Of a stretch of DNA of 64,000 bases, positions 43,740 through 54,250 are shown piece by piece. Position 1 is the stretch's first letter. Each line of letters begins with the position of its first letter. Source of the stretch: Paragorgia papillata (lineage: Eukaryota; Cnidaria; Anthozoa; Scleralcyonacea; Coralliidae); contig JAWNZC010000259.1 of assembly GCA_035771165.1 (NCBI GenBank), forward strand, positions 1,222,501 through 1,286,500. The letters run 5' to 3'. The notes beneath the pieces were generated by a model, which had not been told where the DNA came from, ran no database searches, and saw nothing but the letters and a program-made list of their open reading frames with translations. Both the position numbers and the translations under genes were made by a program.

Positions 43740-44150
43740 TCAGCTTCTGCAAGTTCTTGACAAATTAATTGGAAGATCTTGCAAATTCTTGCCAATATCC
43801 TGTAAAATCATGGCAAGATCTTGCAAGTTCTTGCCAAGATCCTCCAAGATCCTGGCAAGATCTTGCCAAGATCCTGTAAGATCTTGGTACGATCTTGTAA
43901 ATTCTTGCCAAGATCTTGAAAGATCATGCCAAGATCTTGGAAAGAACATGCCAAGATCCTGTAAGATCACGGCAAGATCTTGCAAATTCTTGCCAAGATC
44001 TTGTAAGATCATGCCAAGATCTTGCCAAGATCATGCCAAGATCTTGCCAAGATCTTGCCAAGATCTTGCCAAGATCTTGCAAGATCATGACAAGATCTTG
44101 CAGGATTTTTGAAAAATCTTGCCAAGATCTTGGCAAGATTCTCAACCTGG
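43740..44150. repeat. AAGATCTTG minisatellite, locus 3 (gene 2 intron)
   Basis: Dozens of CTTGCCAAGATCTTG and CTTGTAAGATC units. Peptide-like frames in it are artefacts. Confidence 0.88.
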
Positions 44151-44389
44151 GACATTATGCAATTTTTTGTGGAATTTGTCTGGAAATTTTGTTGCTACAC
44201 AATCACCAAGTCTCGCAACATTTTTGTTGCAGCAAGTACTTTGGGCAACGATTTCGGCGGATTATTGAAGCATTGCACAGTGTAAGACTCCTTCCTCTCT
44301 TGCAACTTGTCTCGCAACAATTTGCCTGATTTCCATTCCTACTCGGTCACCTTTGCAAGACAAGTTGCAAGAAACATTGCATAATGTAA

Positions 44390-44391
<2 letters not shown>

Positions 44392-44478
<87 letters not shown>
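44392..44478. repeat. (CT)n microsatellite just before exon 3
   Basis: About 43 CT repeats ending 23 bases before the acceptor of exon 3. The array itself forms the polypyrimidine tract region of the intron. Confidence 0.95.
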
Positions 44479-44481
<3 letters not shown>

Positions 44482-44501
44482 ATATTTAATTATTTTTCAA
44501 G

Positions 44502-44887
44502 ATCGTTGTTTATATCAACGGATCACGATTCCAGTCGCAACCTCCTCCGCTACAGTCTTTCAGAGGATGCCCTGTACGTAATCAGTGACGGACCAGGAGT
44601 TTCGCCTTATCTCGCCGTAGACCCCACTAACAAAACAGTATATTGGATTCGTTTTACAGACGAGACTGAATTCGTCATCCAGAAAACCAGTTACGACGGT
44701 TATACAACTCAAATTGGTGTCGTTCGTACAGGAACTAAAAGTGATGTTGATATTGCCGTGGGAGTGAATTTTTATTACTTGTTAGACTCTTCGGCGTCAA
44801 AAATCTACACGTATGACAAGAGTTCGGATACAGTAGTAAGCAACATTACTGTTTCTCCTGGGACAAAACAATTAATCGTGCTAACTG
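44502..44887 (+). CDS. LRP-like gene 2: exon 3, second half of propeller 1
   Basis: Acceptor atttttcaag, donor GTGAGT at 44888, phase 2 to phase 1. Joins the C-A left by exon 2. Contains A-V-D-P-T-N-K-T-V-Y-W-I, an almost canonical Y-W-T-D-type blade, K-T-S-Y-D-G, and Y-L-L-D-S-S-A-S-K-I-Y-T-Y. It aligns with 929-1308 and 61330-61709. The intron before it is about 10.6 kb and holds the BEL element and the BEN gene end. Confidence 0.85.
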
Positions 44888-44973
44888 GTGAGTGGCCTAT
44901 TACTCCGTTAATAATATACATGAAAAAATATCTCGACTGCGATTGGCTGATTCCAGTGCAGTTAATCCCAAAC

Positions 44974-45062
44974 AACAGTGCAGAATTGTGTAATCACAGT
45001 GCAAAAATCTGTAATCACAGTGCAAAAATCTGTAATCACAGTGCAAAAATCTGTTATCACTA
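44974..45062. repeat. 21-bp tandem repeat in the intron after exon 3
   Basis: About four copies of CTGTAATCACAGTGCAAAAA(T). It stays in the exon frame as an N-H-S-A-K-I-C heptad, so read-through would add it, but the exon has a strong donor. Confidence 0.8.
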
Positions 45063-45370
45063 AGAACCAATCACATTGATTGTACAGCGGATTTTTCCCG
45101 ACACAAAACAAACAAAGATTGCGGCCAAGATTCGGCGGTTTTGGGGATAATTTGTTCAAATTTGAAGCTAGTTATGCTTTAATATTGCCAAGTGAAGTAC
45201 CTACAAGAAGACCAGAAGCTTCTTTATGCCTCGAGTAAACTTTTTCAAGTAGTAAAGGAAGCGAAGCGTTTTTTAACAAATAAATATGCGAGGAGTGGAC
45301 GGCTAAACACGTACGTTAAAATATTAGTACAGTTGTTTTGAACATTTTTTCATGTATATTATTAATAAGT

Positions 45371-45531
45371 AATAGCATGGTTTCTCGTGCAATTTGGAAA
45401 AAACATGCACTCGTGAGTTTTTCAAATACTTCAAGTAGCACTCGTCCTTCGGACTCGTGCTATTTTGACAGTATTTGAAAAACTCACTCGTGCATGTTTT
45501 TTTTCCAAATTGCACTCGAAACCATGCTATT
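45371..45531. repeat. Palindromic MITE with CTCGTCCTTCGGACTCG core
   Basis: About 60-bp inverted arms (AATAGCATGGTTTCTCGTGC and its inverse). 161 bp. Confidence 0.8.
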
Positions 45532-45719
45532 ACCTATACTCATTGTTCTAGAAATGTTTCTTAGAGTAGTAGCGGCGAAAGATTATGGCCTAATTCATCA
45601 AATAGAATGATAAGAATGGGTGTACTTAATGTTTAATCCCTAGCAAAGTTTAGGCCATTTTAGCTCCATTCTTATAGAGTAATTGTGGAAAAGAGGAAAG
45701 GGAACTTAGCTTGCTTAGG

Positions 45720-46140
45720 GGGTGTTTATATGGAGGAGGGCCAGCCCTCTTGGTATAGGGCTAGCTTTTGCCGAGATGCCGCATCTCAGCGTAATTCCTT
45801 GTAAAAATTGTTTGGGTTTACATGACAAGAGGACCACCCAAGATCTCACCTAGGAGGGCTGGAAATTTCACATGTAAACGCACTCAAGAGGACTGGCCCT
45901 CTTAGGAGGGCTAGCAAATCGAAAGCTCAGGATACACGGTAAAGTTTGTCTTTACTAATATTTTTTGGTCAACTTTTTATTTTACAAGTTGTGTTTGTTC
46001 ATGTGTTTGATGTAAATTCAAATCGTGTTTGCGAAAACATGATTTCGGGTTTCATGGGAAAGCTGCACAAGTCGGTAAACAAGCCAACTGTCACGAAGCT
46101 GAAATCCAGCCCTCTTACTGGGGCTAGCCCTAGCCCTTTG
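45720..46140. repeat. GGCCCTCTT / AGGGCTAGC inverted and direct repeats
   Basis: Several diverged copies of CCAGCCCTCTTGGTATAGGG-type blocks in both directions, probably a decayed palindromic element. Confidence 0.4.
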
Positions 46141-46141
46141 A

Positions 46142-46965
46142 TTGCTTTACCTGGCCCTTGTTCGTCCTCATGTTGACTATGCTAGTGAAATATGGTCTGG
46201 CCAATCAATCAATCAGATGAGAGATATCGAGGGCGTCCAAAGACGAGCTACAACATATATCCTTGGCATACCAAAGTTGTCCGTCAATTACAAAGTGAGA
46301 TTAATAAAAACCAAACTTCTTCCACTTTCGTATTGGCACGAAATTAAGGACTTGCTTTTCGTTCATGGTTGCTCAAATGGAAAATACAACATCAATTTAT
46401 CTCACTACCTTCCAAATCTACCGGTTAACCATCTCAGACATTCAAATAAACATAATTTCAAAATACCAAAACCTCGGACAAAATATTTTCAAAACAGTTT
46501 TTTCATAAGATCATCTAGACTTTGGAACACACTTTCAGATCAAACAAAAGAAATTAAAACATATAGTCTCTTTAAAAAATATTTAAAATCAAGATACTCT
46601 GTTGCTCTCCAGAACACATTCAATACTGATATTATATCTACCTGGCGCTCAATATGTTTGAAATGTAGTTCTGTTAGAGATCTTGAATTGCAGAACTTCA
46701 GAATTTGTTGTTAATATTAACTGTGTGTGCGTACGTGAGTGTGTTAGTGTAATGTATTTGTGAAGTCAGTATTTATAATAAGTGGTATACAGTAATAAGC
46801 GATATAGTCGTACAGTAGTTGTGATATAGTAATATGTATATGATAGTATATATGTAATTTGATATTTGTTAATTTTTAGGGCAAGACACCATGACTAGGG
46901 CTGAACATCCCTGTTGTGTCTTGGCTCGTGTGCGTAAACACGAAAACCAAATAAATAAATAAAAA
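46142..46965 (+). mobile_element. 5'-truncated non-LTR retrotransposon (RT C-terminus and 3' tail)
   Basis: The ORF at 46142-46714 has L-V-R-P-H-V-D-Y-A-S-E-I-W, V-Q-R-R-A-T and F-I-R-S-S-R-L-W-N-T-L, the C-terminal region after the RT in CR1/Jockey-like elements. The 3' region ends in AAATA repeats at 46950-46965. The catalytic part is missing. Confidence 0.8.
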
Positions 46966-46989
46966 AGCTTATATATTACCATGTATTTA

Positions 46990-47020
46990 TTTTTACAGGA
47001 CTCATTAATATTAATTAACA

Positions 47021-47055
<35 letters not shown>

Positions 47056-47075
47056 TAATATTATTATTATAAAGA
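46990..47075. repeat. (ATT)n microsatellite
   Basis: TTATTATTATT tract within the intron before exon 4. Confidence 0.85.
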
Positions 47076-47294
47076 AAAGACAAAAGAAATTATCTTAATT
47101 AGTAGCTGAAAATTGGATAGATCATCGTCCTAGTTTGGATAAACTTTTCTTTTAATACCTTGAATTTTCAAAATAATCATGCAGTAAATAATCGGTTCGG
47201 TCACTCATGTTGCATTTATTATTTTATTAAATGTCAAATACGCATTTTTGTGCAACATAATTCAATTATTTTTTTAAATTTTATATCATTTTAG

Positions 47295-47411
47295 ACAAAG
47301 ACAGATGTCAGAATGGAACATGTCACGTGAATGCCACATGTACAAGTGTTCCAGGAAGTGTTGTGTGCACATGTATATCTGGTTTCACTGGAAATCAAAC
47401 TCATTGTGAAG
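47295..47411 (+). CDS. LRP-like gene 2: exon 4, EGF between the two propellers
   Basis: 117 bp, phase 1-1, acceptor tttag, donor GTATTT. D-K-D-R-C-Q-N-G-T-C-H-V-N-A-T-C, V-V-C-T-C, H-C-E-G. All six cysteines are present. It lacks the N-E-C calcium pattern, reading D-R-C. The propeller-EGF-propeller order is that of LRP-type receptors. Confidence 0.86.
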
Positions 47412-48210
47412 GTATTTTTGATTAGATATATGAGAGTGGTTCTTCAACTTTTGTTCCCGGTGACCCCCAGCAATTGTACGCGCCCCCGGCCATTCTTAGG
47501 TTCTGCCAGTGTCAGAGCGGTTAACCCTTAGAGCACCACTAAAGTACGTCCTTGATATACTGAAAGGGTTATAAGAGAGCAACATTTACAGCAAAATAGA
47601 ACACAAGAGTTCGAACAAACAATGACACCATTACTCATTATTAAACAACACACTTTACCCAATTTGCAACGATGGTTTCTAATTCTAGGTCTCTTACTGC
47701 TTATGAGAACACCAAAAAATTTCATACAAGTGATCGTTAACTTATTCCATTCGGAAGCTAGTTATGGCAAGTTTGCGCACTCTATTGTGGACTTGTAAAT
47801 TAAATATCCTCAAATAAAACGCCGAACGCGATATTTGATGGCAGATTGATTACATGAATGGAATAAACTATTTGCAACGTAGTCTTGTGGTACAATTTTA
47901 CCTCTTTCCAAATCGTATTTTTCGTTTTGAATATGCATGTTACGTTAGTTGTGAATACGTGTCCATTTGCTAGCCCCTTATCAACCTCACCATTTTTTCT
48001 CTATACTGTATTGTAAATTATTGTCATTATTATTGTAATACTGTATGTATTCATTCTTTACGAAGTGAATAGGCGTCTATGGGCAACATAAAGAAAACGT
48101 CCCAATTGCCTATAGTACCACCGGAAACCTATGGAGATCTACAGGTGGATTTCCTATATAGCTAGGGTTGTATTCCTATATAGTTCGCCCATAAGTAACG
48201 TTCCAATTAA
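47412..48210. other. Gene 2 intron, nothing recognised
   Basis: No exon, and no clear element before the palindrome that starts at 48211. Confidence 0.4.
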
Positions 48211-48526
48211 CAATTAGTATAAATTTACAAGTTTCTATCACAAATCCTTGAATTTCATTGGCTATCGCAGGAGTTTCTATCCGCTGATATAAACCTCTGG
48301 CGATAAGCCAATGAAAAGCCTTCTTTTAACGAAATTGACAAATGACAAAATGCGTAGTAAGTTGCACGAGCAATGATCATTAGAGCCAGCGGTTGTTCTG
48401 TTAAGCAACAATGGCGCCGAAATTATAACGGAGTTGGGCAAATGAAAGAAGAAATTGAACATTTAGGGGAAGCAATAAGTTCTGCAGAAAACAAAAACGG
48501 CTTACAAAATGGTTAGAATGGAAATT

Positions 48527-48569
<43 letters not shown>

Positions 48570-50793
48570 TTTAATATGTATACAGGAAAGCCTAATCAGT
48601 TATGTTTACAACTGTTATCAACAAGGGTCCTGTATTTATCAAAAAATGATAAAATTTAAATTATAAAAATTACAAATAAATTACAAATAAATATGCTAAA
48701 ATGGAGTATTGTCTAAAATATTAAAGTTTTATAAAATTAAAAATTATTAATGGTAAGATCGTTAAATTGTTTATCTGTGTTCGTTTAAAACGAAATAATT
48801 TTTCAAAGTTACGCTTGCCTGTTGACAAGATTTCGTGATGTAAACTATATGCTAAATTGAATGTTTCTTTCAACTTTCTGTCACTTTTACAAATCAAATG
48901 AGTGGATATATATATATATATTGTTTCAATATTGTACATGAAAACCCATGCTGAATTATGCAAGAAAACTTTACTTTTCCATCAGTTACTATACGGGACC
49001 AAGGAGATGTCCGAAATGACTGTTGAACGTTTGTTGTTGGCAGTTAAGAAATGTATTAAAGGAGCCTCAAAGAATACGTTATGGTCGAGAATTTATTTAA
49101 CTTTTGTTGGTAAAATGATACTAAAACCATTAGACAACTCGCCCCTAGAAAAGCCTCGTTGACTATCGCTCATAGAAAACTCGGGTTCGTTATCTAATTA
49201 ACAATTAGACAACGAGCCCGAGTTTTCTAGGGGCGAGTTGTCTAATTGTTTTAGTATCATTTTACCAACAAAAGTTAAATAAATTATCGACCATAACGTA
49301 TTCTTTGAGGCTCGTTTAATACATTTTGTAACTGCCAACAACAAACGTTCAACAGTCATTTCGGAGATTTTTTGGTCTCGTATGGTAACTGATGTAAAAG
49401 TAAAGTTTTCTTGCCTAATTCAGCATTGGTTTTCATGTACAATATTGAAACAATATATTTCCATTCGTACGTTTGATATGTAAAAGTGACAAAAATTTGA
49501 AAGAAACATTCATTTTAGTTAGTTGGTAATACATCACGAAATCTTGTCAATAGCAAGCGTAATTTTGAAATGTGTTATGTTTTCAGTTACTTCGTTTTAA
49601 ATGAACAAACAAAAAACAATTTAACGATCTTACTATTAATAATTTCCATTCTAACTATTTTGTAGCCGTTTTTGTTTTCTGTAGAACTTATTGCTTCGCC
49701 TAAATGTTCAATTCCTTCTGTCATTTGCCCACTCATTATAATTCCGGCGCCATTGTTGCTTAATAGAACAACCGCTGGCTCTAATGATCATTGCTCGTGG
49801 CATACTAAGCATTTTGTGATTGGTCAATTTCGTTAAAAGAAGGCTTTTCATTGGCTTATCGCCAGAGGTTTCTATTTAACAATTAGTCACCGAAGTCGAG
49901 GTGACTATCGGTGAATATTTACCGAGCCGCGAAGCGGCGAGGTAAATACAGCGATAGTCACCGAGACTGAGGTGACTAATTGTTTTAGTATAATTTCAGA
50001 GGTTGATAAAAAACCAATCACGTTGAAACAAAAACTTTTAAACAACTGCTTTCATTTTAACAGTGGTGATTCTGTTTATTCACAGACGATGTTAGCAAGC
50101 CACAGTCTTTGTCAGTAAATAATTTCAAAAAAAGAGTAAACAACATCCTACTTTGGAATTAAACTTGTACATACATTCAAATATATGCTAAAAAGACTTT
50201 TATTCTGGTGTTTTGGATCCTGTGTTATGGCTTTTTTGCACTTAATTCATGTTCAATCTTATGTTCTTCACTCATGACGAAGTTTTCGCCACATCGCTAC
50301 GACCAAAATCTAGCCAAAACATACAAAAAATACGAAGAAATATAGAAAATATACTTCCTTACCTTTATAAAGTTTTGTTTTCACGATATTTGATATGTAC
50401 AACATCTCAGTGATAAATGTTTTCAGTATTATGCTCTTTTGTTTGTCTCAAAAACTACAGACCCCATTTTGAAAAAAAATAATCAACAGTTCAATGGACC
50501 AACAAATTCTAAAATCTCATACTTCAAAATGACAACTCCGAGGGGGAGACTGAAACGAGTAAAGTCAGTGCAGTGTTGAATAAGTACCAGTCTCTTTTCC
50601 AAAACTACTTTTGAAGAACAATTTCTTGTGATGTAATAGTCACCGCGCTAGGCGATGACTATCACCTCAGATTCACCGCTGAGCGGACCAATCAGAAAGC
50701 TGGAAAGCCTCTTTTCCACTATGAAATTATACTAACAGCGGATAGTAACTCCTTTAGGATTTGTGACAGAAACATGTAAATTTATACTAATTG
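48211..50793. mobile_element. Large nested palindrome (about 2.6 kb) with CAATTAG...CTAATTG ends
   Basis: The left arm from 48211 (CAATTAGTATAAATTTACA) folds on the right arm ending at 50793. The inner halves 48290-49190 and 49195-49880 are inverted copies, with the centre near 49195. Two smaller elements with the same CAATTAG ends are nested at 49202-49248 and 49880-49982. The right arm is lengthened by about 0.8 kb of inserted DNA (49880-50690). Confidence 0.75.
49880..49982. mobile_element. Nested palindromic element CAATTAGTCACC...GGTGACTAATTG
   Basis: 103 bp, almost fully self-complementary, around ACCGAGCCGCGAAGCGGCGA. A related GTCACCGCG / GATGACTATCACC block lies at about 50638-50675. 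Confidence 0.75.
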
Positions 50794-50879
50794 CCTGTAT
50801 AAATCTATAGAGTAGACTACTCTATAAGTCATGCCACCGATAGACCTTTTTGTGAAGGTAATGAATTTGATTAAAGTTT

Positions 50880-51265
50880 CTATTTTTCGTTTATTATTAG
50901 TAGTAGAGATTTATTAACACATCCCAAAAGGGCTTTTCAGTGATAATTTACAAGCGTTAGTCATAATAAAAAGGGCCTGTACAAGTCCTAGTACAGAAAA
51001 TTACAATGTTATATAACTCTAATCTAAATACAGATTATAATAAAATAATGTGCTTAAGTTAAAATAAATCTGTTAACTAGCATATTCTTAAGTTTGTTTT
51101 TAAAAATTGAAACATTTGGACATTGACTCAGTGGTTCCTCCGTAGAGTTCCATATCTTACATGCACGATAGAAAAATGTGCGTTGTCCAGTAGTCGTCCT
51201 GAACTTAGGAGGGCGTAAATAACCCTCATTGCGTAACAATCATTTAGTGTAAATGGTAAATAAGT
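50880..51265 (-). mobile_element. Non-LTR retrotransposon 3' fragment
   Basis: A minus-strand frame reads L-R-P-P-K-F-R-T-T-T-G-Q-R, F-F-Y-R-A-C-K-I-W-N, F-K-N-K-L-K-N-M-L and a stop at 51054, the usual final segment of CR1/Jockey-like RT ORFs. Its 5' part is cut at the microsatellite. Confidence 0.7.
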
Positions 51266-51440
<175 letters not shown>

Positions 51441-51601
51441 GACATATGTCTATTGTTTCTATCAAATGTCTCGGTTACAGGGAGGGGCAAAGCCAAACTC
51501 CTTTCCCCTAATAATACATACCAATGGAATATACATGCAAAATTAAGCCTAAATATAACAATAATTAATAGGTGTTTCTACAAATAATATAATAAAAGTT
51601 T

Positions 51602-54250
51602 TTAAGAAACCACATGTCCGACAATTCTCACAGCATGCAATAGGATGGTTCTCTGCATGTTGACCAACACGCGCCTGGCAGCTGTTTTGCCCAGTAACTC
51701 ATTCATTCGTTCTTTTAAATCTCTGTTAAATCCGCCCAAGACATCCACAATAATGTTGGACTGTACAACTCTGAATCCTACATGACGTTCTGTCATTTCT
51801 CGCCTAATCGTTTTGTACTTCTCCGTTTTACGGCGGTCACTCTCTTCTCTATTTCGCCAACTAGGACACGCCATTTCCACGATGTTAATTACTTTCTTCT
51901 TCTTGTCCGTCATCACCATGTCAGGTCTATTACCTTCTCCTTCAGCTCGTGCGTCAGTCGTAATGCTGCAATCCCAAATAATTTCAACGTCATCGCTGCT
52001 GTAGAAACTAGCTGGCTCTTCCATAAACGCCAGCGGCTTCACTCCTATGCTATGAATCATTAGTAGTTCACTTAACACCCATTTCAATGCAGCATTGTGT
52101 CTCCAAAGATAATGCCTCTGAGCTAGCTCTGGGCATCCTGACAGGATATGTTCCACAGTTTCAGGATGCTGATGACATTTTCGACATGTCCTATCAATCA
52201 TTTGTCCCATCATTTCCTCTCTCACTCTTGTTTTGGACAGTTGTTGGTATATTTCATTCACTGCACAAACGGTGTAAGTTGGTGCAGACTTCCAACTCGT
52301 ACTCCAGCTAAAGCAGTCTGAAAGCTCGATTGATTCATCCTCCAGTCTATGTGACACAATGTTTCCTTGCCATTTGCATTCTTTGATTTCCAGTTTTGAA
52401 CGGTCTGTTTGCGCTTTACCCATAACCAACTTGACTCCTGCTACATCTGTGGCAGTGTGGGTACGCTCTTCCGTTGATGTAAATGAAACAACCGGCTCAT
52501 CACCCAATTCTAAATCGAGTTTCAATTCCCTGGCATGTCTCTTGGCGTCTTTGAATATCGATCTCCTTCCTTTCCTTTCCTTCACACGCTGGAATCTTGC
52601 TACAGCTTGTAGTTTTGGATCCTTGCTGCTCGCAATACGTAAAGCAGTTTTTATTTTCGTTTCTTTGTAAATCGTGCTCAGTTCTTTGAGACCTCGACCT
52701 CCCACCGACCGACGTGCATACAACAGGGTATTGAGATGCTGAGGATGACGTGCACCTCTTTCAGTTAAGAGACGTTTGATTTTCAAATCCACTTCCTTTA
52801 GATCGTCTTGAGAGAAGAAAAGTACTGGCATAAAATATGTGAGGACGGGCAAGGCAAATATGTTGATGGCCTGGATCTTGTTGTAGTCCGAGAGTGGTGT
52901 GTCGAGAATGACACTGACACGCCTCACTACTTCTTTCTCTGCTTTCTTTAACACAGTTTTGTTTTCTTGCAGTTCAGCTTCTTCTACTCCTAGGAACTTG
53001 TATAGGTTGTCTCCTAGATCTTTGATTGTAACATCTTGAGAAAGTTGTAGGTCCCCTTCCTTTTCGACTCGCTTTCCCCTTGCCATTGAAATTGTTTTAG
53101 TCTTCTTCGCTGACATCGAAAGGCCTGTATCTCCCATCATTTGATGTGTCAACGCTAGCTTAATTGCTTGTTGCCTCTCTGAGCTTGAATACATCTTAAG
53201 GTCGTCTATAAATGAGGAGTGGGAAATACTGATGTTTACAGGCTTGGTCATTTTGTACCCTTGTAGTGTTCGTAGTTTCCACGCCATGGGGTTAACACAC
53301 ATGATGAATAATAATGGACAGAGGGTGTCGCCTTGGTAGATTCCTCTCTTAAACTGTATGGGTTCTGTAAATTTCAGACCAGACTGCGTTTTCACTTTGA
53401 GCTTAGTTTTCCACTGACTGGATAACTTCATGATCGTATTTCTGATGGCTAGTGGAATTCTGTGCATTTCTAATACTTTCTTCAACCAGTTGTGACTAAC
53501 ACTGTCATAAGCTTTAGCAACGTCTACCCAGGTACAATTCAAATTCTTCTTTCTCATTCGGCATTCTTCTAGAACCATTGCATCGATCAGTAGGTTATCT
53601 ACCACACCCCACGTACCCCTCCTGCCTCCCCTCTGGTCACATTGCAGCATACCAAACCTCTCCAGATGTTCTTCCATGTTTTCCTTTAACAAACCAGTCA
53701 GCCATTTATAACACGTATTCAATAATGTAATCGGTCTTTGGTTGGCAGCACTCCACTCTCCTTCCTTGGGGATTAGATCAGTTTCCCCCATTGCCAACCA
53801 CTCCAAGTTTATATCTCTATCCTCATTAATGGTTTCCTCAAATGCAACTGCGACGTACTCGTGGGTTACTGTGAGTTTTTTCCACCAGAAATTCTTGATT
53901 TTGTCTGGTCCTGCTCCACTCCAATTTTTCTTTTTCGCTATTGCTCGCTTGACGTCACTGACGTTCACATTTACTCTTTTTTCGATTTCTTCTTCTCTGA
54001 CTCCCTCCCCCATGCTCTCCTCCACTTCTTCAATCCAACTTGCCTCTAGATTATCTTCGGCTACTGTTTCCCACAACTTTCTCCAATATATCTCCACCTC
54101 TTCGGTACTGTCAAAATAATTCTGAATATTAGCTGTCCTTTCGAATTTCTTCTCATTAAACGAGAGGCGGGGTTTTTCATCATCTTTCTGTTTCTCAAGA
54201 CTTTTGCCGAGGTGTTTATAAAACTGAACCTTGATTATTTTGGAAAGCAT
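51602..54250 (-). CDS. ORF2: reverse transcriptase with restriction-like endonuclease
   Basis: 882 residues, uninterrupted. The RT core has N-Q-R-P-I-T-L-L-N, D-V-A-K-A-Y-D-S-V, G-I-Y-Q-G-D-T-L-C-P-L-L-F and the F-I-D-D-L box. Near residues 670-690 is a C-R-K-C...H-I-L-S-G-C zinc motif (C-x2-C-x8-H-x4-C). A restriction-like endonuclease motif follows (R-P-D-M-V-M-T-D, I-V-E-M-A-C-P, then K-x-x-K-Y). RT, then CCHC, then endonuclease is the R2/R4-type order, not the N-terminal APE type. The catalytic acid in the second motif is E where D is usual. Its ATG lies inside the end of ORF1 (35-nt overlap), fitting coupled translation. Likely recently active. Confidence 0.9.
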   Translation of the reverse strand: MLSKIIKVQFYKHLGKSLEKQKDDEKPRLSFNEKKFERTANIQNYFDSTEEVEIYWRKLWETVAEDNLEASWIEEVEESMGEGVREEEIEKRVNVNVSDVKRAIAKKKNWSGAGPDKIKNFWWKKLTVTHEYVAVAFEETINEDRDINLEWLAMGETDLIPKEGEWSAANQRPITLLNTCYKWLTGLLKENMEEHLERFGMLQCDQRGGRRGTWGVVDNLLIDAMVLEECRMRKKNLNCTWVDVAKAYDSVSHNWLKKVLEMHRIPLAIRNTIMKLSSQWKTKLKVKTQSGLKFTEPIQFKRGIYQGDTLCPLLFIMCVNPMAWKLRTLQGYKMTKPVNISISHSSFIDDLKMYSSSERQQAIKLALTHQMMGDTGLSMSAKKTKTISMARGKRVEKEGDLQLSQDVTIKDLGDNLYKFLGVEEAELQENKTVLKKAEKEVVRRVSVILDTPLSDYNKIQAINIFALPVLTYFMPVLFFSQDDLKEVDLKIKRLLTERGARHPQHLNTLLYARRSVGGRGLKELSTIYKETKIKTALRIASSKDPKLQAVARFQRVKERKGRRSIFKDAKRHARELKLDLELGDEPVVSFTSTEERTHTATDVAGVKLVMGKAQTDRSKLEIKECKWQGNIVSHRLEDESIELSDCFSWSTSWKSAPTYTVCAVNEIYQQLSKTRVREEMMGQMIDRTCRKCHQHPETVEHILSGCPELAQRHYLWRHNAALKWVLSELLMIHSIGVKPLAFMEEPASFYSSDDVEIIWDCSITTDARAEGEGNRPDMVMTDKKKKVINIVEMACPSWRNREESDRRKTEKYKTIRREMTERHVGFRVVQSNIIVDVLGGFNRDLKERMNELLGKTAARRVLVNMQRTILLHAVRIVGHVVS

